The translations under genes were made by a program, and so were the position numbers. Positions 50,818-60,119 of a stretch of 64,000 bases of DNA are shown here, piece by piece. Location: NCBI GenBank assembly GCA_025055575.1, contig JANWWP010000017.1, forward strand, positions 19,764 to 83,763. Reading direction: 5' to 3'. Each line of letters begins with the position of its first letter. Position 1 is the first letter of the stretch. This DNA is from Flavobacteriales bacterium (lineage in GTDB: Bacteria; Bacteroidota; Bacteroidia; CAIKAF01). Under the pieces are notes generated by a model. The model had not been told where the DNA came from, did no database searches, and was given only the letters and a program-made list of their open reading frames with translations.

Positions 50818-52092
50818 TCAATGCCGGTTGGCGGCAAAATCCCGTAAGCCGGTCACCAAGCGGTCCAAATCCGCGGGGCGGGTGTATACATGGGGCGTCA
50901 CACGAATTCCGTTGATGGCTTCGTATTTGATGGTGACCACGTGCACCTTGTACTTTTCCATGAGAAATGCGTCCAGTTTTTCCGCATCCACCCCCTCGAA
51001 CCCTACTGTGGCAATAGCGCCGGAATGCTTTTCATCTAAAGGACTATAGAAACGAATGCCTGGCAAATCTTTCACCTTTTCCACCCAGTAGTTTTTTAAA
51101 AAACGCAGACGGCGCTCTTTGCGTTCATCCCCGATGATCTGATGAAAATTAAGGGCATGACCGATGGCTTGTTCGATGGGAAAGGACCGTGTGCCCAAGG
51201 CCTCAAACTTGCGGATGTCGCCGCTGCGCGGCTCGGGCGGCGCAAGCAGGGGCCACACCTCGGGAATGCGGTCTTTTTGAATATACATCATGCCGCTTCC
51301 AATGGGCGCGCACAGCCATTTATGCAGGCTGGTGCCCCAATAGTCGCAGCCGAGCTCACGCAGGGAATGCCGCAGGTGGGCAAAGGCATGAGCCCCATCC
51401 ACCAGCACCCGGATACCGCGTGCGCGCGCGGCATCCGCTATGCGCCGTACGGGCAGAACTTGTCCATTCCAATTGATTACGTGCGTGATGTGCACCACGC
51501 GGGTGCGGCGCGTGAATTTTGAAATGTAGGCCTCTGCAAGCCGGGCATCATCCGTGTCCAAGAGATCTGTTTCGGCGTACACCAGCTGGATTTTATCTCT
51601 CAGAGCCCTTTGTTTCCAGGCATTCAGCATGTTGGGATAGTCGTACCTGTTCACCACAACCTCATCCCCGGGCGCCAGATCTAAACCAAAAATGAGGGTT
51701 TCTAAACTTTCGCTGGCATTGCGGTTGATGGCGATTTCTTCAGGACTCACGCCCGCCTGCTCGGCCAGCTTTTCGCGCAGCGGTTCGCGGCCTTTGTCCA
51801 GGATACGCCACATGTAGTAGGTAGGGCCTTCGTTGCTTAGACGGTTGTAAGCTTCGAGCGCTTCCTGCACCACTTTGGGCTGAGGGCTCACACCTCCGTT
51901 GTTCAGGTTGATAATATTAGGGGATACCGTGAAAGCCTGATGAATCCAATTCCAAAAATCCTCTTCGGGCGCGTGGTCCGCAGGGCGGGTCTGTAGCCAC
52001 GCGCTTTCCCCGGGCAACCGGAGAGCCGGGAACAAGACCCCGCCGGCCAGGGCCGCCGCACTCTTTCGAAGAAATGTACGGCGCTGTGTCAT
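50818..52092 (-). CDS. Aminotransferase class V-fold PLP enzyme with Tat signal
   Basis: MTQRRTFLRKSAAALAGGVLF Tat-like leader; VLVDGAHAFAH; GTSLHKWLCAPIGSG PLP-Lys. Confidence 0.88.
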   Translation of the reverse strand: MTQRRTFLRKSAAALAGGVLFPALRLPGESAWLQTRPADHAPEEDFWNWIHQAFTVSPNIINLNNGGVSPQPKVVQEALEAYNRLSNEGPTYYMWRILDKGREPLREKLAEQAGVSPEEIAINRNASESLETLIFGLDLAPGDEVVVNRYDYPNMLNAWKQRALRDKIQLVYAETDLLDTDDARLAEAYISKFTRRTRVVHITHVINWNGQVLPVRRIADAARARGIRVLVDGAHAFAHLRHSLRELGCDYWGTSLHKWLCAPIGSGMMYIQKDRIPEVWPLLAPPEPRSGDIRKFEALGTRSFPIEQAIGHALNFHQIIGDERKERRLRFLKNYWVEKVKDLPGIRFYSPLDEKHSGAIATVGFEGVDAEKLDAFLMEKYKVHVVTIKYEAINGIRVTPHVYTRPADLDRLVTGLRDFAANRH

Positions 52093-52244
52093 AGCATAAA
52101 GGTATTAAACCACAAGTTGATTCAGAATTCACGAAAAAAAAATTAGCCAAGGCATTCCAAGCCCCCTTTATTATCTATCGTACAATATCTCTACGAGCGG
52201 CATTTTAAAAAGATTTCCCAGGGGATTTTTTGTAAAAAACCCCA

Positions 52245-53141
52245 TTAATTAAACTTCAGAGCATTGCGCATATCGTTGCCCCATAAAAGCTTGGTGCGAA
52301 GGGTTTCCAAGTGGTCGTGCGGACTCAGACGCACCAGACGCAGACGCCATGCGCTCAGGAGAACCTCAATTTCGGAGCCCACGGGGAGATAGACAAAACG
52401 GGAATCCAAGGAGGAAATGATACGGGTGCTGCGGCTTTGCACCACGAAACGTAAGCGGGTGTTATCTGCCAGTACAATGGGCCGGACGTTTAGATTGTGC
52501 GGGGCAATGGCAGCCATGACTAATACGGGACTTGAAGGCGTAATGACCGGCCCGCCACAGCTGAGCGCATAGGCTGTGGAACCGGTGGGTGTGGCCACCA
52601 CCAGCCCGTCCGCCCAGATGTTGCTGAAAAAAAAGTCATCAATGTAGGTTTCTACATGAATCATGGAAGAGGTGTCCGTTTTGACAACGGTGAATTCGTT
52701 GAGACCAAGACCAAAATCATCCAAAGGTTTTCCTCCCACCAGAGCCTGTACCAAACTTCGTTCTTCAGCCACGAAAAGACCTTCCTTCAGGGCATGTAGT
52801 ACTTTTTCCAATCCGGAAACTTCGGCCGTGGAAAGATACCCGAGTCGGCCTACGTTAATGGCTACGACGGGCACTTGTGTAGGGTAGATCAAGGGGAGCG
52901 CACTGAGGAGCGTCCCATCACCGCCCAGACTGAAAAAAAAATCCGGCAGGGGGGCCAGTTCTTTCAGGTGGTTAAAGGTTTGGAGATGCGATGGCAGTGA
53001 AAGTCCGGAGTTATCACACAATACTCTATATGAATTGTGAAAAACCAGTTCTGACCTCTGGTTGGATAAGGTATTGATGATTTTCTGAACCCCCTCTCTG
53101 TTGCGGGAATCTATGGTACGTCCGTAAAGGGCAAAACGCAT
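52245..53141 (-). CDS. nadK: NAD kinase
   Basis: SLGGDGTLLSAL; NEFTVV; DGLVVATPTGSTAYALSCGGP. Confidence 0.95.
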   Translation of the reverse strand: MRFALYGRTIDSRNREGVQKIINTLSNQRSELVFHNSYRVLCDNSGLSLPSHLQTFNHLKELAPLPDFFFSLGGDGTLLSALPLIYPTQVPVVAINVGRLGYLSTAEVSGLEKVLHALKEGLFVAEERSLVQALVGGKPLDDFGLGLNEFTVVKTDTSSMIHVETYIDDFFFSNIWADGLVVATPTGSTAYALSCGGPVITPSSPVLVMAAIAPHNLNVRPIVLADNTRLRFVVQSRSTRIISSLDSRFVYLPVGSEIEVLLSAWRLRLVRLSPHDHLETLRTKLLWGNDMRNALKFN

Positions 53142-53150
53142 GACATTAGT

Positions 53151-53846
53151 TTATGTGTCCGAAAGGTAGGACATCAATAATTCGTACCGCAAACGGAGGT
53201 CATCCTTATCTGGGGACTCGTGGTACGAGGCTTTGATGGTGTACCCGTGCTGAAGAAGCGCAGCTTCCACGGCGCTTAAGTCCATTTTGTTGAACTTGAG
53301 CGTCATTTCCATAAGACCTGTCTGAGGGTTTACATCGGAATACACGCTCATAATGCCGGTATTCTGGCTTTCCACCAAGTGGGCTATCCGGGCCACGCTA
53401 TAATCGCGGGCCGGCATTTCCAAAACCACTACTCCCCCCGGTTCCCGGAACGACCAGATAGAAGCGAAGCGGAGCAACAGTTCTTTCTGCACAATGGAAC
53501 CTACATAGCGGCCCTCATCCAACACAGGTAGCACGGAAACCTGAGCTTCTGCCAGAAACCGGAGAACGTCAAGGGTGTGGCGATAGCCTTCCACATAGAT
53601 TTGGCGCAAGGGTACAATTCCCGAATTTAAGGGCGCCTGAGGCTGATTATTTTCAAATAAATCTTCTTCAAAAACAAGCCCGAGAAATTCCTGACCTCTC
53701 ACCACAGGCAGATGGTTCACACGGAACTCTTCCATCCATGCAGCGGCGCGCTCCAGCGTTTCTTCTGGCCGGAGGGAAGGCAACATTTCGGAGACCAGTT
53801 CGCGCGCCAACATAAAAAGGTATATTAAAAACGCTTCCGGCGGCAA
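53151..53846 (-). CDS. CBS-domain protein
   Basis: Two CBS-like units (NHLPVVRGQEFLGLVFEEDL; VSVLPVLDEGRYVGSIVQKELL); actual start probably MLARELVSEM. Confidence 0.8.
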   Translation of the reverse strand: MPPEAFLIYLFMLARELVSEMLPSLRPEETLERAAAWMEEFRVNHLPVVRGQEFLGLVFEEDLFENNQPQAPLNSGIVPLRQIYVEGYRHTLDVLRFLAEAQVSVLPVLDEGRYVGSIVQKELLLRFASIWSFREPGGVVVLEMPARDYSVARIAHLVESQNTGIMSVYSDVNPQTGLMEMTLKFNKMDLSAVEAALLQHGYTIKASYHESPDKDDLRLRYELLMSYLSDT

Positions 53847-53897
53847 AATTGTTGCCTCCGGATCAAGAGACCAAATCCTAAGAAAAAGCGATGCTTT

Positions 53898-56255
53898 TTA
53901 ATGGCCGGCGGGAGGCTGCTGAAGCCGGGTCATAGACATCGCCATCCGGTTGCGGGGAGTGAGCCTTGTAGGACCTGTTATCTTGTCTTTTTGCATTTGG
54001 CTTAAAGCTTCCTTGTAATCAATGGGACGGGGCGACACATAGGAGTAGTCACTGCGGGTGTCCCCATCGCGCTGCGCCAGGTCCGCACCAAAACGATGGT
54101 CCTGATAATGGAGGCGCTTGCAGGATACCCTCCATGCGAATGGCACATTGGATTGCCCGCCCTGTAACTCTCTGACCGTAAAGCCTGTGGTTCCCGGCTC
54201 CACATACAAACCGGCACAGTTGCCTTGGGGCGTCACAGTCACAATCATGGGATGTTGTTCATCGATAGCAACTGTTTCCAGAAAGAGCGGATCCAATTGG
54301 ACCGAGGCTGTCCCGTTCACCAACTGAGCCACGCCGAAATCCTCAAACCACACACCGGGGCTTTCCACACAATACAGAAGTTGATTGCCTTTGGATGTGC
54401 CTACGGAAGCGGATTTGGTACCATTTACAACAGCGAAATTTCCTGAGCCATAGATGGAATAATTCGAATTATTTCCCACCGAACCATATACGCCAATATC
54501 AAGGGAAGCCACAGGGTAGCCACCGTTAAATCCAATACCCGCAACGCCTATCCCAAACCCTGCGGGATTGTAACTGCCTTCTACGCCAATATTATTGGCC
54601 CCGACATTAAAATAATTATTATATCCAAAAATGGCTGCAGCGCCGGCCGCTGTGCCGTTATAATTACCATAAACCCCCATGTTCAAATCCGAAGCGCCGG
54701 TGGTTTGACCGAGAACACCCACACCGGAAGCCAAACCGGCCCCGGCGTTGTAGTTGGACCACCCAATCACACCATGCCAAACGGTGGAAAGTGCAATGTT
54801 TGCCGCACTGGTGTTGGTGCCGCTTGTGGCGGCCACCAAAGCGCCGGAAGCACCGGTGTTGGCCTGCGCGTAAACGGCGGCGTTAGGAACGGTTTGTGTC
54901 CCCACCACGATGTTACCATTGTATCCAAGAAAACCAGCATTCTGGTAAGCCGCCCCGTCAAATCCACCCCGGATGGCGTAGGACCCACCGGTTACATTCT
55001 GATTGGAAGCCCGGATTCCGCTAGCGTTACTGCTGGTGATTAAGCTGAGCACCTCACTGGTGGTGGGTGCTGTGTTGATGCCAACTCCCGTGCCGTTGTC
55101 CCGGATAAGTCCGATACCCAAGGTTGTGGCGTTGGGCGTGAAGCGGGCCACATAATCAACGGTGCCGCTGCCGCTGAGGCCTCCCCCTGAAGGCAACGTA
55201 ATAGAATTCCCACCAGAAATACTCAAAGTGTTTCCGGATAAGGACAAAGTTTGGGAATCATTATCCGTGGAAGGTGCCCAACTGGAACCATTCCACTTAA
55301 GCACCTGACCATTGGCGGCGCCCTGCTGAGCAAGCCCCAGAGGATTGGTGCTGGTGCCGTTGCCACTCAGAGTGGTATTGGTTTGCACTACCTGCGAGCC
55401 CCAATTGTCGCCACCAGAGGGTAAAGTGACACTGTTGCCACCGGAAATGGATAAGTTATTTCCGGCCAGCGTTAGTGTCTGGGCATCATTGTCGTTGGCC
55501 GGAGCCCAGGAAGTGCCGTTCCATTTAAGGGTCTGACCGTTTGTGGCGCCCTGCTGGGCAATTCCCAGCGGACTGGCGGAAGTGCCATTGCCGGTCAGGG
55601 TAGTGTTGGTTTGTGCCACTTGTGTGCCCCAGTTATCCCCAGCACCCCCGCCCACGTCATTCGCCGGCGTCCATTGGCTGCCGTCCCACTTGAGCACCTG
55701 GCCCACTCCAACCCCGGCCGTATTAACATCCGTCAGGTCGTTCATGGCCAGGTTGGCGGATATGGTGTAGTTGGAAGGACCTCCCGACACAGCGATGCCA
55801 GGACCACCTGTGAGGGTTATTGTGCTGCCGGCATTGTCCGCTGAGGCCGCGCGGGCCGCAAATAGGGCATAAGGCACGCTAAGCATTTGCTGGGTGCCCA
55901 TATTGATATAGCCAGACCCGACATTAATTTCAGTTTTTAGGAAAAATATGTTCGAACTCCAATCGATATTGCCGAATGTTCCAGCACTACCCCCGCTTGG
56001 AGTTCCTTGGCCAATGGCAAGATTGAATAAACCATAAGAATTGGCCACGGCGTTGTGGGTTTCCTGGTAAATCAGAGGTCCCGTAGCCGAACCGGAATGA
56101 ATCGAGATGCGGACGCCCACGGGCCCTGTGATCAAATTGCCTGAGGCATCCCGGGCCGAGGCTTGATAATTGATGGCTTGGGGAGGAGCCTGAGCGTTCA
56201 GACGGGTTCCTACTAGGCAGCAAAGAAGAAAAAGCAGAAAAAGGAATGTTTGCAT
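53898..56255 (-). CDS. Large secreted repeat protein with WNG repeats and a GTKSA/YCVESPGVWFEDFG C-terminal domain
   Basis: Signal peptide; tandem LKWNGxSWAPxxDNDxQTLxLxGNxLSISGGNSxTLPSGGDNWGxQVxQTNTTLxGNGTS units. Confidence 0.8.
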   Translation of the reverse strand: MQTFLFLLFLLCCLVGTRLNAQAPPQAINYQASARDASGNLITGPVGVRISIHSGSATGPLIYQETHNAVANSYGLFNLAIGQGTPSGGSAGTFGNIDWSSNIFFLKTEINVGSGYINMGTQQMLSVPYALFAARAASADNAGSTITLTGGPGIAVSGGPSNYTISANLAMNDLTDVNTAGVGVGQVLKWDGSQWTPANDVGGGAGDNWGTQVAQTNTTLTGNGTSASPLGIAQQGATNGQTLKWNGTSWAPANDNDAQTLTLAGNNLSISGGNSVTLPSGGDNWGSQVVQTNTTLSGNGTSTNPLGLAQQGAANGQVLKWNGSSWAPSTDNDSQTLSLSGNTLSISGGNSITLPSGGGLSGSGTVDYVARFTPNATTLGIGLIRDNGTGVGINTAPTTSEVLSLITSSNASGIRASNQNVTGGSYAIRGGFDGAAYQNAGFLGYNGNIVVGTQTVPNAAVYAQANTGASGALVAATSGTNTSAANIALSTVWHGVIGWSNYNAGAGLASGVGVLGQTTGASDLNMGVYGNYNGTAAGAAAIFGYNNYFNVGANNIGVEGSYNPAGFGIGVAGIGFNGGYPVASLDIGVYGSVGNNSNYSIYGSGNFAVVNGTKSASVGTSKGNQLLYCVESPGVWFEDFGVAQLVNGTASVQLDPLFLETVAIDEQHPMIVTVTPQGNCAGLYVEPGTTGFTVRELQGGQSNVPFAWRVSCKRLHYQDHRFGADLAQRDGDTRSDYSYVSPRPIDYKEALSQMQKDKITGPTRLTPRNRMAMSMTRLQQPPAGH
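55184..55700 (-). repeat. Coding tandem repeat, 228-nt (76 aa) unit
   Basis: ccattccacttaag (ending 55302) and ccgttccatttaag (ending 55530) are 228 nt apart; a third, shortened copy ends near 55694. Confidence 0.85.
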
Positions 56256-56407
56256 ATATTTTTACTTTTCGTTGTAAAGATATAATTAAAAATGCACCAG
56301 GTCAAAGTGCCGAGGTTTCGTTGAATGGTTGCCTATATTAGAAATGGAGGCCAATAGTTTTTTAATAGGGTGAAGGCACGAAATCTATAACCATCTTTGC
56401 ACTGTCC

Positions 56408-57496
56408 ATGAATGCCCCCCGCTTTTGCGTGATAATGGCCGGCGGAGCCGGCACGCGATTTTGGCCGATGAGCCGCCGCGAACACCCCAAACAATTCATA
56501 GATATTCTTGGAACCGGCGAAACCCTTCTACAGAGCACCTGGAAAAGGGTGATGCTGTTTTGCCCTCCGGAAAATGTTCTTGTGGTCACGGGCGCTGCAT
56601 TTCGGGATTTAGTGAAGGAGCAACTTCCTGAACTGGACGATAAGAACATTCTACTGGAACCTGTAAGAAGGGATACAGCGCCTTGTATTGCTTACGCCTG
56701 TGCCCGAATTGCCGCTTTATGCCCGGAGGCTCTGGTGGCCGTTTTGCCTTCGGATCATTTGATTTTAGAATCCGAATGCTTTGCACGTCTGATGGAAAAG
56801 GCTTACGAAGAAGCACACATCAATCCTGCTTTGCTCACTTTGGGGATTAAGCCCACCCGCCCAGATACGGGTTATGGTTACATTCAATTTGATCAACAGC
56901 TTTCACCCTCGCCACGTCAATTTTATAAAGTTAAAACTTTTACTGAAAAGCCGGACCTGGCGTTGGCTGAAGCCTTTCTGCAAAGCGGCGATTTTTTATG
57001 GAATTCCGGCATGTTTTTGTGGCAGGTGGCCTCTATTGAAAAGGCTTTTCATGAAAAACAGCCCGAGCTGCACAGTCTTTTTTTCGCGGGAAACATACCT
57101 TATTATTCCGAAGAAGAGCAAGAATACGTGAACCGGGCTTATCAAGAGAGCAAGGCTATTTCCATCGATTATGCCATCATGGAAAAAGCCTCGGACGTGT
57201 ATGTGATGCCTATGGAATGCGGCTGGAGCGATTTGGGCACGTGGTCCTCCCTGTATGAAGTGGTTCCCAAAAAAGCCCAGGAGATGGCATATATCGGACG
57301 CAATATCATGGATTTCGGGGCCCGCCACTGTCTTGTGACTGCCCCCAAAGAAAAACTTGTCGTACTGGGCGCTGTTTCAGACCTCATTATTGCAGAGTAC
57401 GACGACATGCTTTTGGTGTGCCGCATAGACGAAGAGCAGCGCATCAAGCACTTTGTTAATGAAATACGCATCCAGAAAGGCGAAAAGTTTATTTAA
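56408..57496 (+). CDS. manC: Mannose-1-phosphate guanylyltransferase
   Basis: VIMAGGAGTRFWPMSRREHPKQF; FTEKPDLALAEAFL. Confidence 0.94.
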   Translation: MNAPRFCVIMAGGAGTRFWPMSRREHPKQFIDILGTGETLLQSTWKRVMLFCPPENVLVVTGAAFRDLVKEQLPELDDKNILLEPVRRDTAPCIAYACARIAALCPEALVAVLPSDHLILESECFARLMEKAYEEAHINPALLTLGIKPTRPDTGYGYIQFDQQLSPSPRQFYKVKTFTEKPDLALAEAFLQSGDFLWNSGMFLWQVASIEKAFHEKQPELHSLFFAGNIPYYSEEEQEYVNRAYQESKAISIDYAIMEKASDVYVMPMECGWSDLGTWSSLYEVVPKKAQEMAYIGRNIMDFGARHCLVTAPKEKLVVLGAVSDLIIAEYDDMLLVCRIDEEQRIKHFVNEIRIQKGEKFI

Positions 57497-57530
57497 CGCA
57501 AGACTCTTTTCTTTAGCCCATTTGTAAGAC

Positions 57531-58100
57531 ATGCTTTTGAGTCTTGAGATTTTGGCCGTTGTGCTGGGGTTGGCTTACGTGGTGCTGGTCATTTTAGAAA
57601 ATAAATGGTGTTGGATTTTCGGTGGATTCAGTTCACTTCTCTACGTTGTGTTATATCTTCCTCAAAAACTGTTGGTTTTCGTGTCGCTTAATCTGATTTA
57701 CGCCGGCATGGCATTGGCCGGCTTTTGGCGCTGGAGCCGTCCGGCGGTGGATGGCGAAAAACTGATGGTTCGCCGTATGGATATTCCCCGTCTGGCCATG
57801 TATGTGTTGGCCGCTGTGGGTGCGGCCGGGGGCATTTTTATTGTGTTAAAATTTTGGGCTTTTTCCGCATATATGGCTTTTGAGTCGGTGGCTGGAGGTG
57901 CGGCGCTGGCGGCTATGCTGGCAACCATCGAAAAATATTTGGAAAACTGGTTGTTTTGGATGGTCTCCAATATCACCTATGTGATATTATTTTTTCTTTC
58001 GGGGAACTTTCCCACCGCCATTTTATATTGTGCATTCACTTTGTTGGCCTTGATAGGATATATTAATTGGAGGAATAAATATTATGCCCACGTGGCTTAA
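57531..58100 (+). CDS. pnuC: Nicotinamide riboside transporter PnuC
   Basis: NKWCWIFGGFSSLLYVVLY; NWLFWMVSNITYV. Confidence 0.9.
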   Translation: MLLSLEILAVVLGLAYVVLVILENKWCWIFGGFSSLLYVVLYLPQKLLVFVSLNLIYAGMALAGFWRWSRPAVDGEKLMVRRMDIPRLAMYVLAAVGAAGGIFIVLKFWAFSAYMAFESVAGGAALAAMLATIEKYLENWLFWMVSNITYVILFFLSGNFPTAILYCAFTLLALIGYINWRNKYYAHVA

Positions 58101-58644
58101 TCCCAGGATATTGGCCATTACAGGCCCTGAAAGCACTGGAAAAAGCACTTTGGCGGAAGCTTTTGCCTCAAAAACAGGGGCCCTCTTGATACCCGAATTT
58201 GCGCGGCGCTATTTGGAAAAAAAGCCGGTCCCGGGTTACACGTACTACGACTATCTGGCCATGGCCCGAGGACAAATGCTTCACCACATCCTGATTCAGT
58301 CCACAGAGCGCGCAGTCGTTGTTCTGGATACCGATCCCGTGGTCCTCAAAGTATGGGGGCTTGTAAAGTATGGCCAGTTTCCAGAGTTTTTGGAAAATCT
58401 TTATCAACGCTGTCGTTGCGATGTCCATTTGCTGTGTGCCCCGGACTTGCCCTGGGTGCCCGATCCTTTACGCGAGAACCCGGACGACAGGAAGGAAGTG
58501 TTTCGACGCTATGTGGAATTATTGGAAGCCGAGAATAAGCCTTTTGCCATTGTGACCGGTAGTGGCGAAAAAAGATTTGAAAATGCCTGGGGCCATGTGG
58601 CTAATTTTGGCCTATTAGACGGCGCTTCACGGAAGGATAGTTGA
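58084..58644 (+). CDS. NadR-type nicotinamide riboside kinase domain ATPase
   Basis: ITGPESTGKSTLAEAFA; EFARRYLE; VLDTDPVVLKVW; follows pnuC. Confidence 0.85.
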   Translation: MPTWLNPRILAITGPESTGKSTLAEAFASKTGALLIPEFARRYLEKKPVPGYTYYDYLAMARGQMLHHILIQSTERAVVVLDTDPVVLKVWGLVKYGQFPEFLENLYQRCRCDVHLLCAPDLPWVPDPLRENPDDRKEVFRRYVELLEAENKPFAIVTGSGEKRFENAWGHVANFGLLDGASRKDS

Positions 58645-59362
58645 TGAGGATGCCGCCTCCGGGCTTTTGAAAAACAGCCATGTTCCCGATGGCCACAGCA
58701 GAGACTCCCGCAAGATCGAGCGCCTTTTGAACATCCGGGGTGTCGCGTGCGCCGCCGTGCATAATGAGCGGAACACGGAGTGCTGGGATCAGTGTCTTGG
58801 CTAATTCTATATTCAGCCCCTCCCAAGTGCCTTCGCGGGACACATCGGTGAGAAGGATCTCGCCAACCCCCAGTTGCTGGGCATGTTCCAGGGCCTCTTG
58901 CGGCGACATGCGGAGAGCCTTCTGTCCGCCTCTCGTCACAACTCTGAATTTGCCGGTCCATGTGCGGCAGACATCCAGCGCGCACACGACAGACTGAGAA
59001 CCAATGCGCGCCACAAGCCTTTCCACCAGCGCGGGTTGCTCAAAAACCGCTGTGGACATCACCAGTTTTTCCACTCCGCAGGACACAATTTCCAGGCCTG
59101 TGTCAGCATCGGATATTCCTCCTCCATAAGACAACGGCATGAAAGCCTGGGCTGAAATCCTGCGGATTAAGGAAATATTAGGCTTGCTGCGCTTGCGGGC
59201 CGCTTCAATGTCCAAAAAACATACTTCGTCGGCCTGCAGCCGGTTGAAAATACGCAAGGTATTAAGAGGATCACCGATGTACACAGGATTTTTAAACCGG
59301 CGGGTTTTCACCAGGCGATTTCCGCTGAGAAGCAGCACAGGTATCACACGTTGCAGCGCCAT
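58601..59362 (-). CDS. HisF2/AglZ-like cyclase-family protein (probable acetamidino sugar modification)
   Basis: RVIPVLLLSGNRLVKTRRFKNPVYIGDPLNTLRIFN; SYGGGISD; MHGGARD. Confidence 0.8.
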   Translation of the reverse strand: MALQRVIPVLLLSGNRLVKTRRFKNPVYIGDPLNTLRIFNRLQADEVCFLDIEAARKRSKPNISLIRRISAQAFMPLSYGGGISDADTGLEIVSCGVEKLVMSTAVFEQPALVERLVARIGSQSVVCALDVCRTWTGKFRVVTRGGQKALRMSPQEALEHAQQLGVGEILLTDVSREGTWEGLNIELAKTLIPALRVPLIMHGGARDTPDVQKALDLAGVSAVAIGNMAVFQKPGGGILINYPSVKRRLIGQN

Positions 59363-59363
59363 T

Positions 59364-59975
59364 TCAGATAGCCCAAAAGTTTTTTAAAATCTGCATACCG
59401 AAACTGTGCGAACGCTCCGGGTGAAACTGAACGCCCATGATATGCTCCTTTTCTATGGCGCAGGGAAATGGAATGCCATATTCTGAGGTTAAAACCACAG
59501 TATTTGGGTCTCTGGGTTGCACAAAATAGCTATGGGCAAAATAAAAACGGGCCTCAGGACCCAGGGCCTTTGTCAAAGGACTTGGTTTTTCAAAGGATAC
59601 ATAATTCCATCCCATGTGAGGTACCGGCAGATGCGGCCCGATGTGACGCCTCAAAGCCACCACTTTTCCATCCAAAAATCCAAGACCTTTTTCATGGCCT
59701 TCTTCACTGCCCTCAAAGAGCAATTGCAACCCCAGGCAAACTCCTAAAACAGGTTTCTTTTGAGCGAGTACAATTTCACTTAAAATTTCATCCCAGCCGC
59801 GCTCACGAAGCCTTATCATAGCTTCATCAAAAGCCCCCACACCTGGCAAAATGAACTTTTCGCATTTCCGCATGGCCTCTTCGCTTTGTACCATAACCGC
59901 TGGAATGTCCAATTCTTCCATCATGCTCAGGAGCGATGCAATATTGCCCAATCCGTAGTGAAGAACCCCGATCAT
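59364..59975 (-). CDS. HisH-like glutamine amidotransferase partner
   Basis: GVCLGLQLLFEGSEEG nucleophile Cys, VQFHPERS His/Glu. Confidence 0.88.
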   Translation of the reverse strand: MIGVLHYGLGNIASLLSMMEELDIPAVMVQSEEAMRKCEKFILPGVGAFDEAMIRLRERGWDEILSEIVLAQKKPVLGVCLGLQLLFEGSEEGHEKGLGFLDGKVVALRRHIGPHLPVPHMGWNYVSFEKPSPLTKALGPEARFYFAHSYFVQPRDPNTVVLTSEYGIPFPCAIEKEHIMGVQFHPERSHSFGMQILKNFWAI

Positions 59976-59980
59976 CTTAA

Positions 59981-59988
59981 CAAAATTA
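59981..59988 (-). promoter_or_regulatory. -7 box TAATTTTG, 5 nt before ATG 59975 (HisH2-like)
   Basis: Matches TAnnTTTG. Confidence 0.55.
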
Positions 59989-60119
59989 AAAATATTTTTG
60001 ACAAAAAGTAGTTTTTATAAATATGTATTAACAAAAGAAACAAATTGCTTACAAAAAAAGGGAATTTTTAAGAAATTAAGATGTGGGTTCTATTACCCTG
60101 GGATTAATATTGCGACCGG

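Noticed and set aside
58601-59975. Annotation as histidine biosynthesis hisF/hisH
   Set aside because: Catalytic HisF Asp replaced by Leu (RVIPVLLLSG) and no other his genes adjacent
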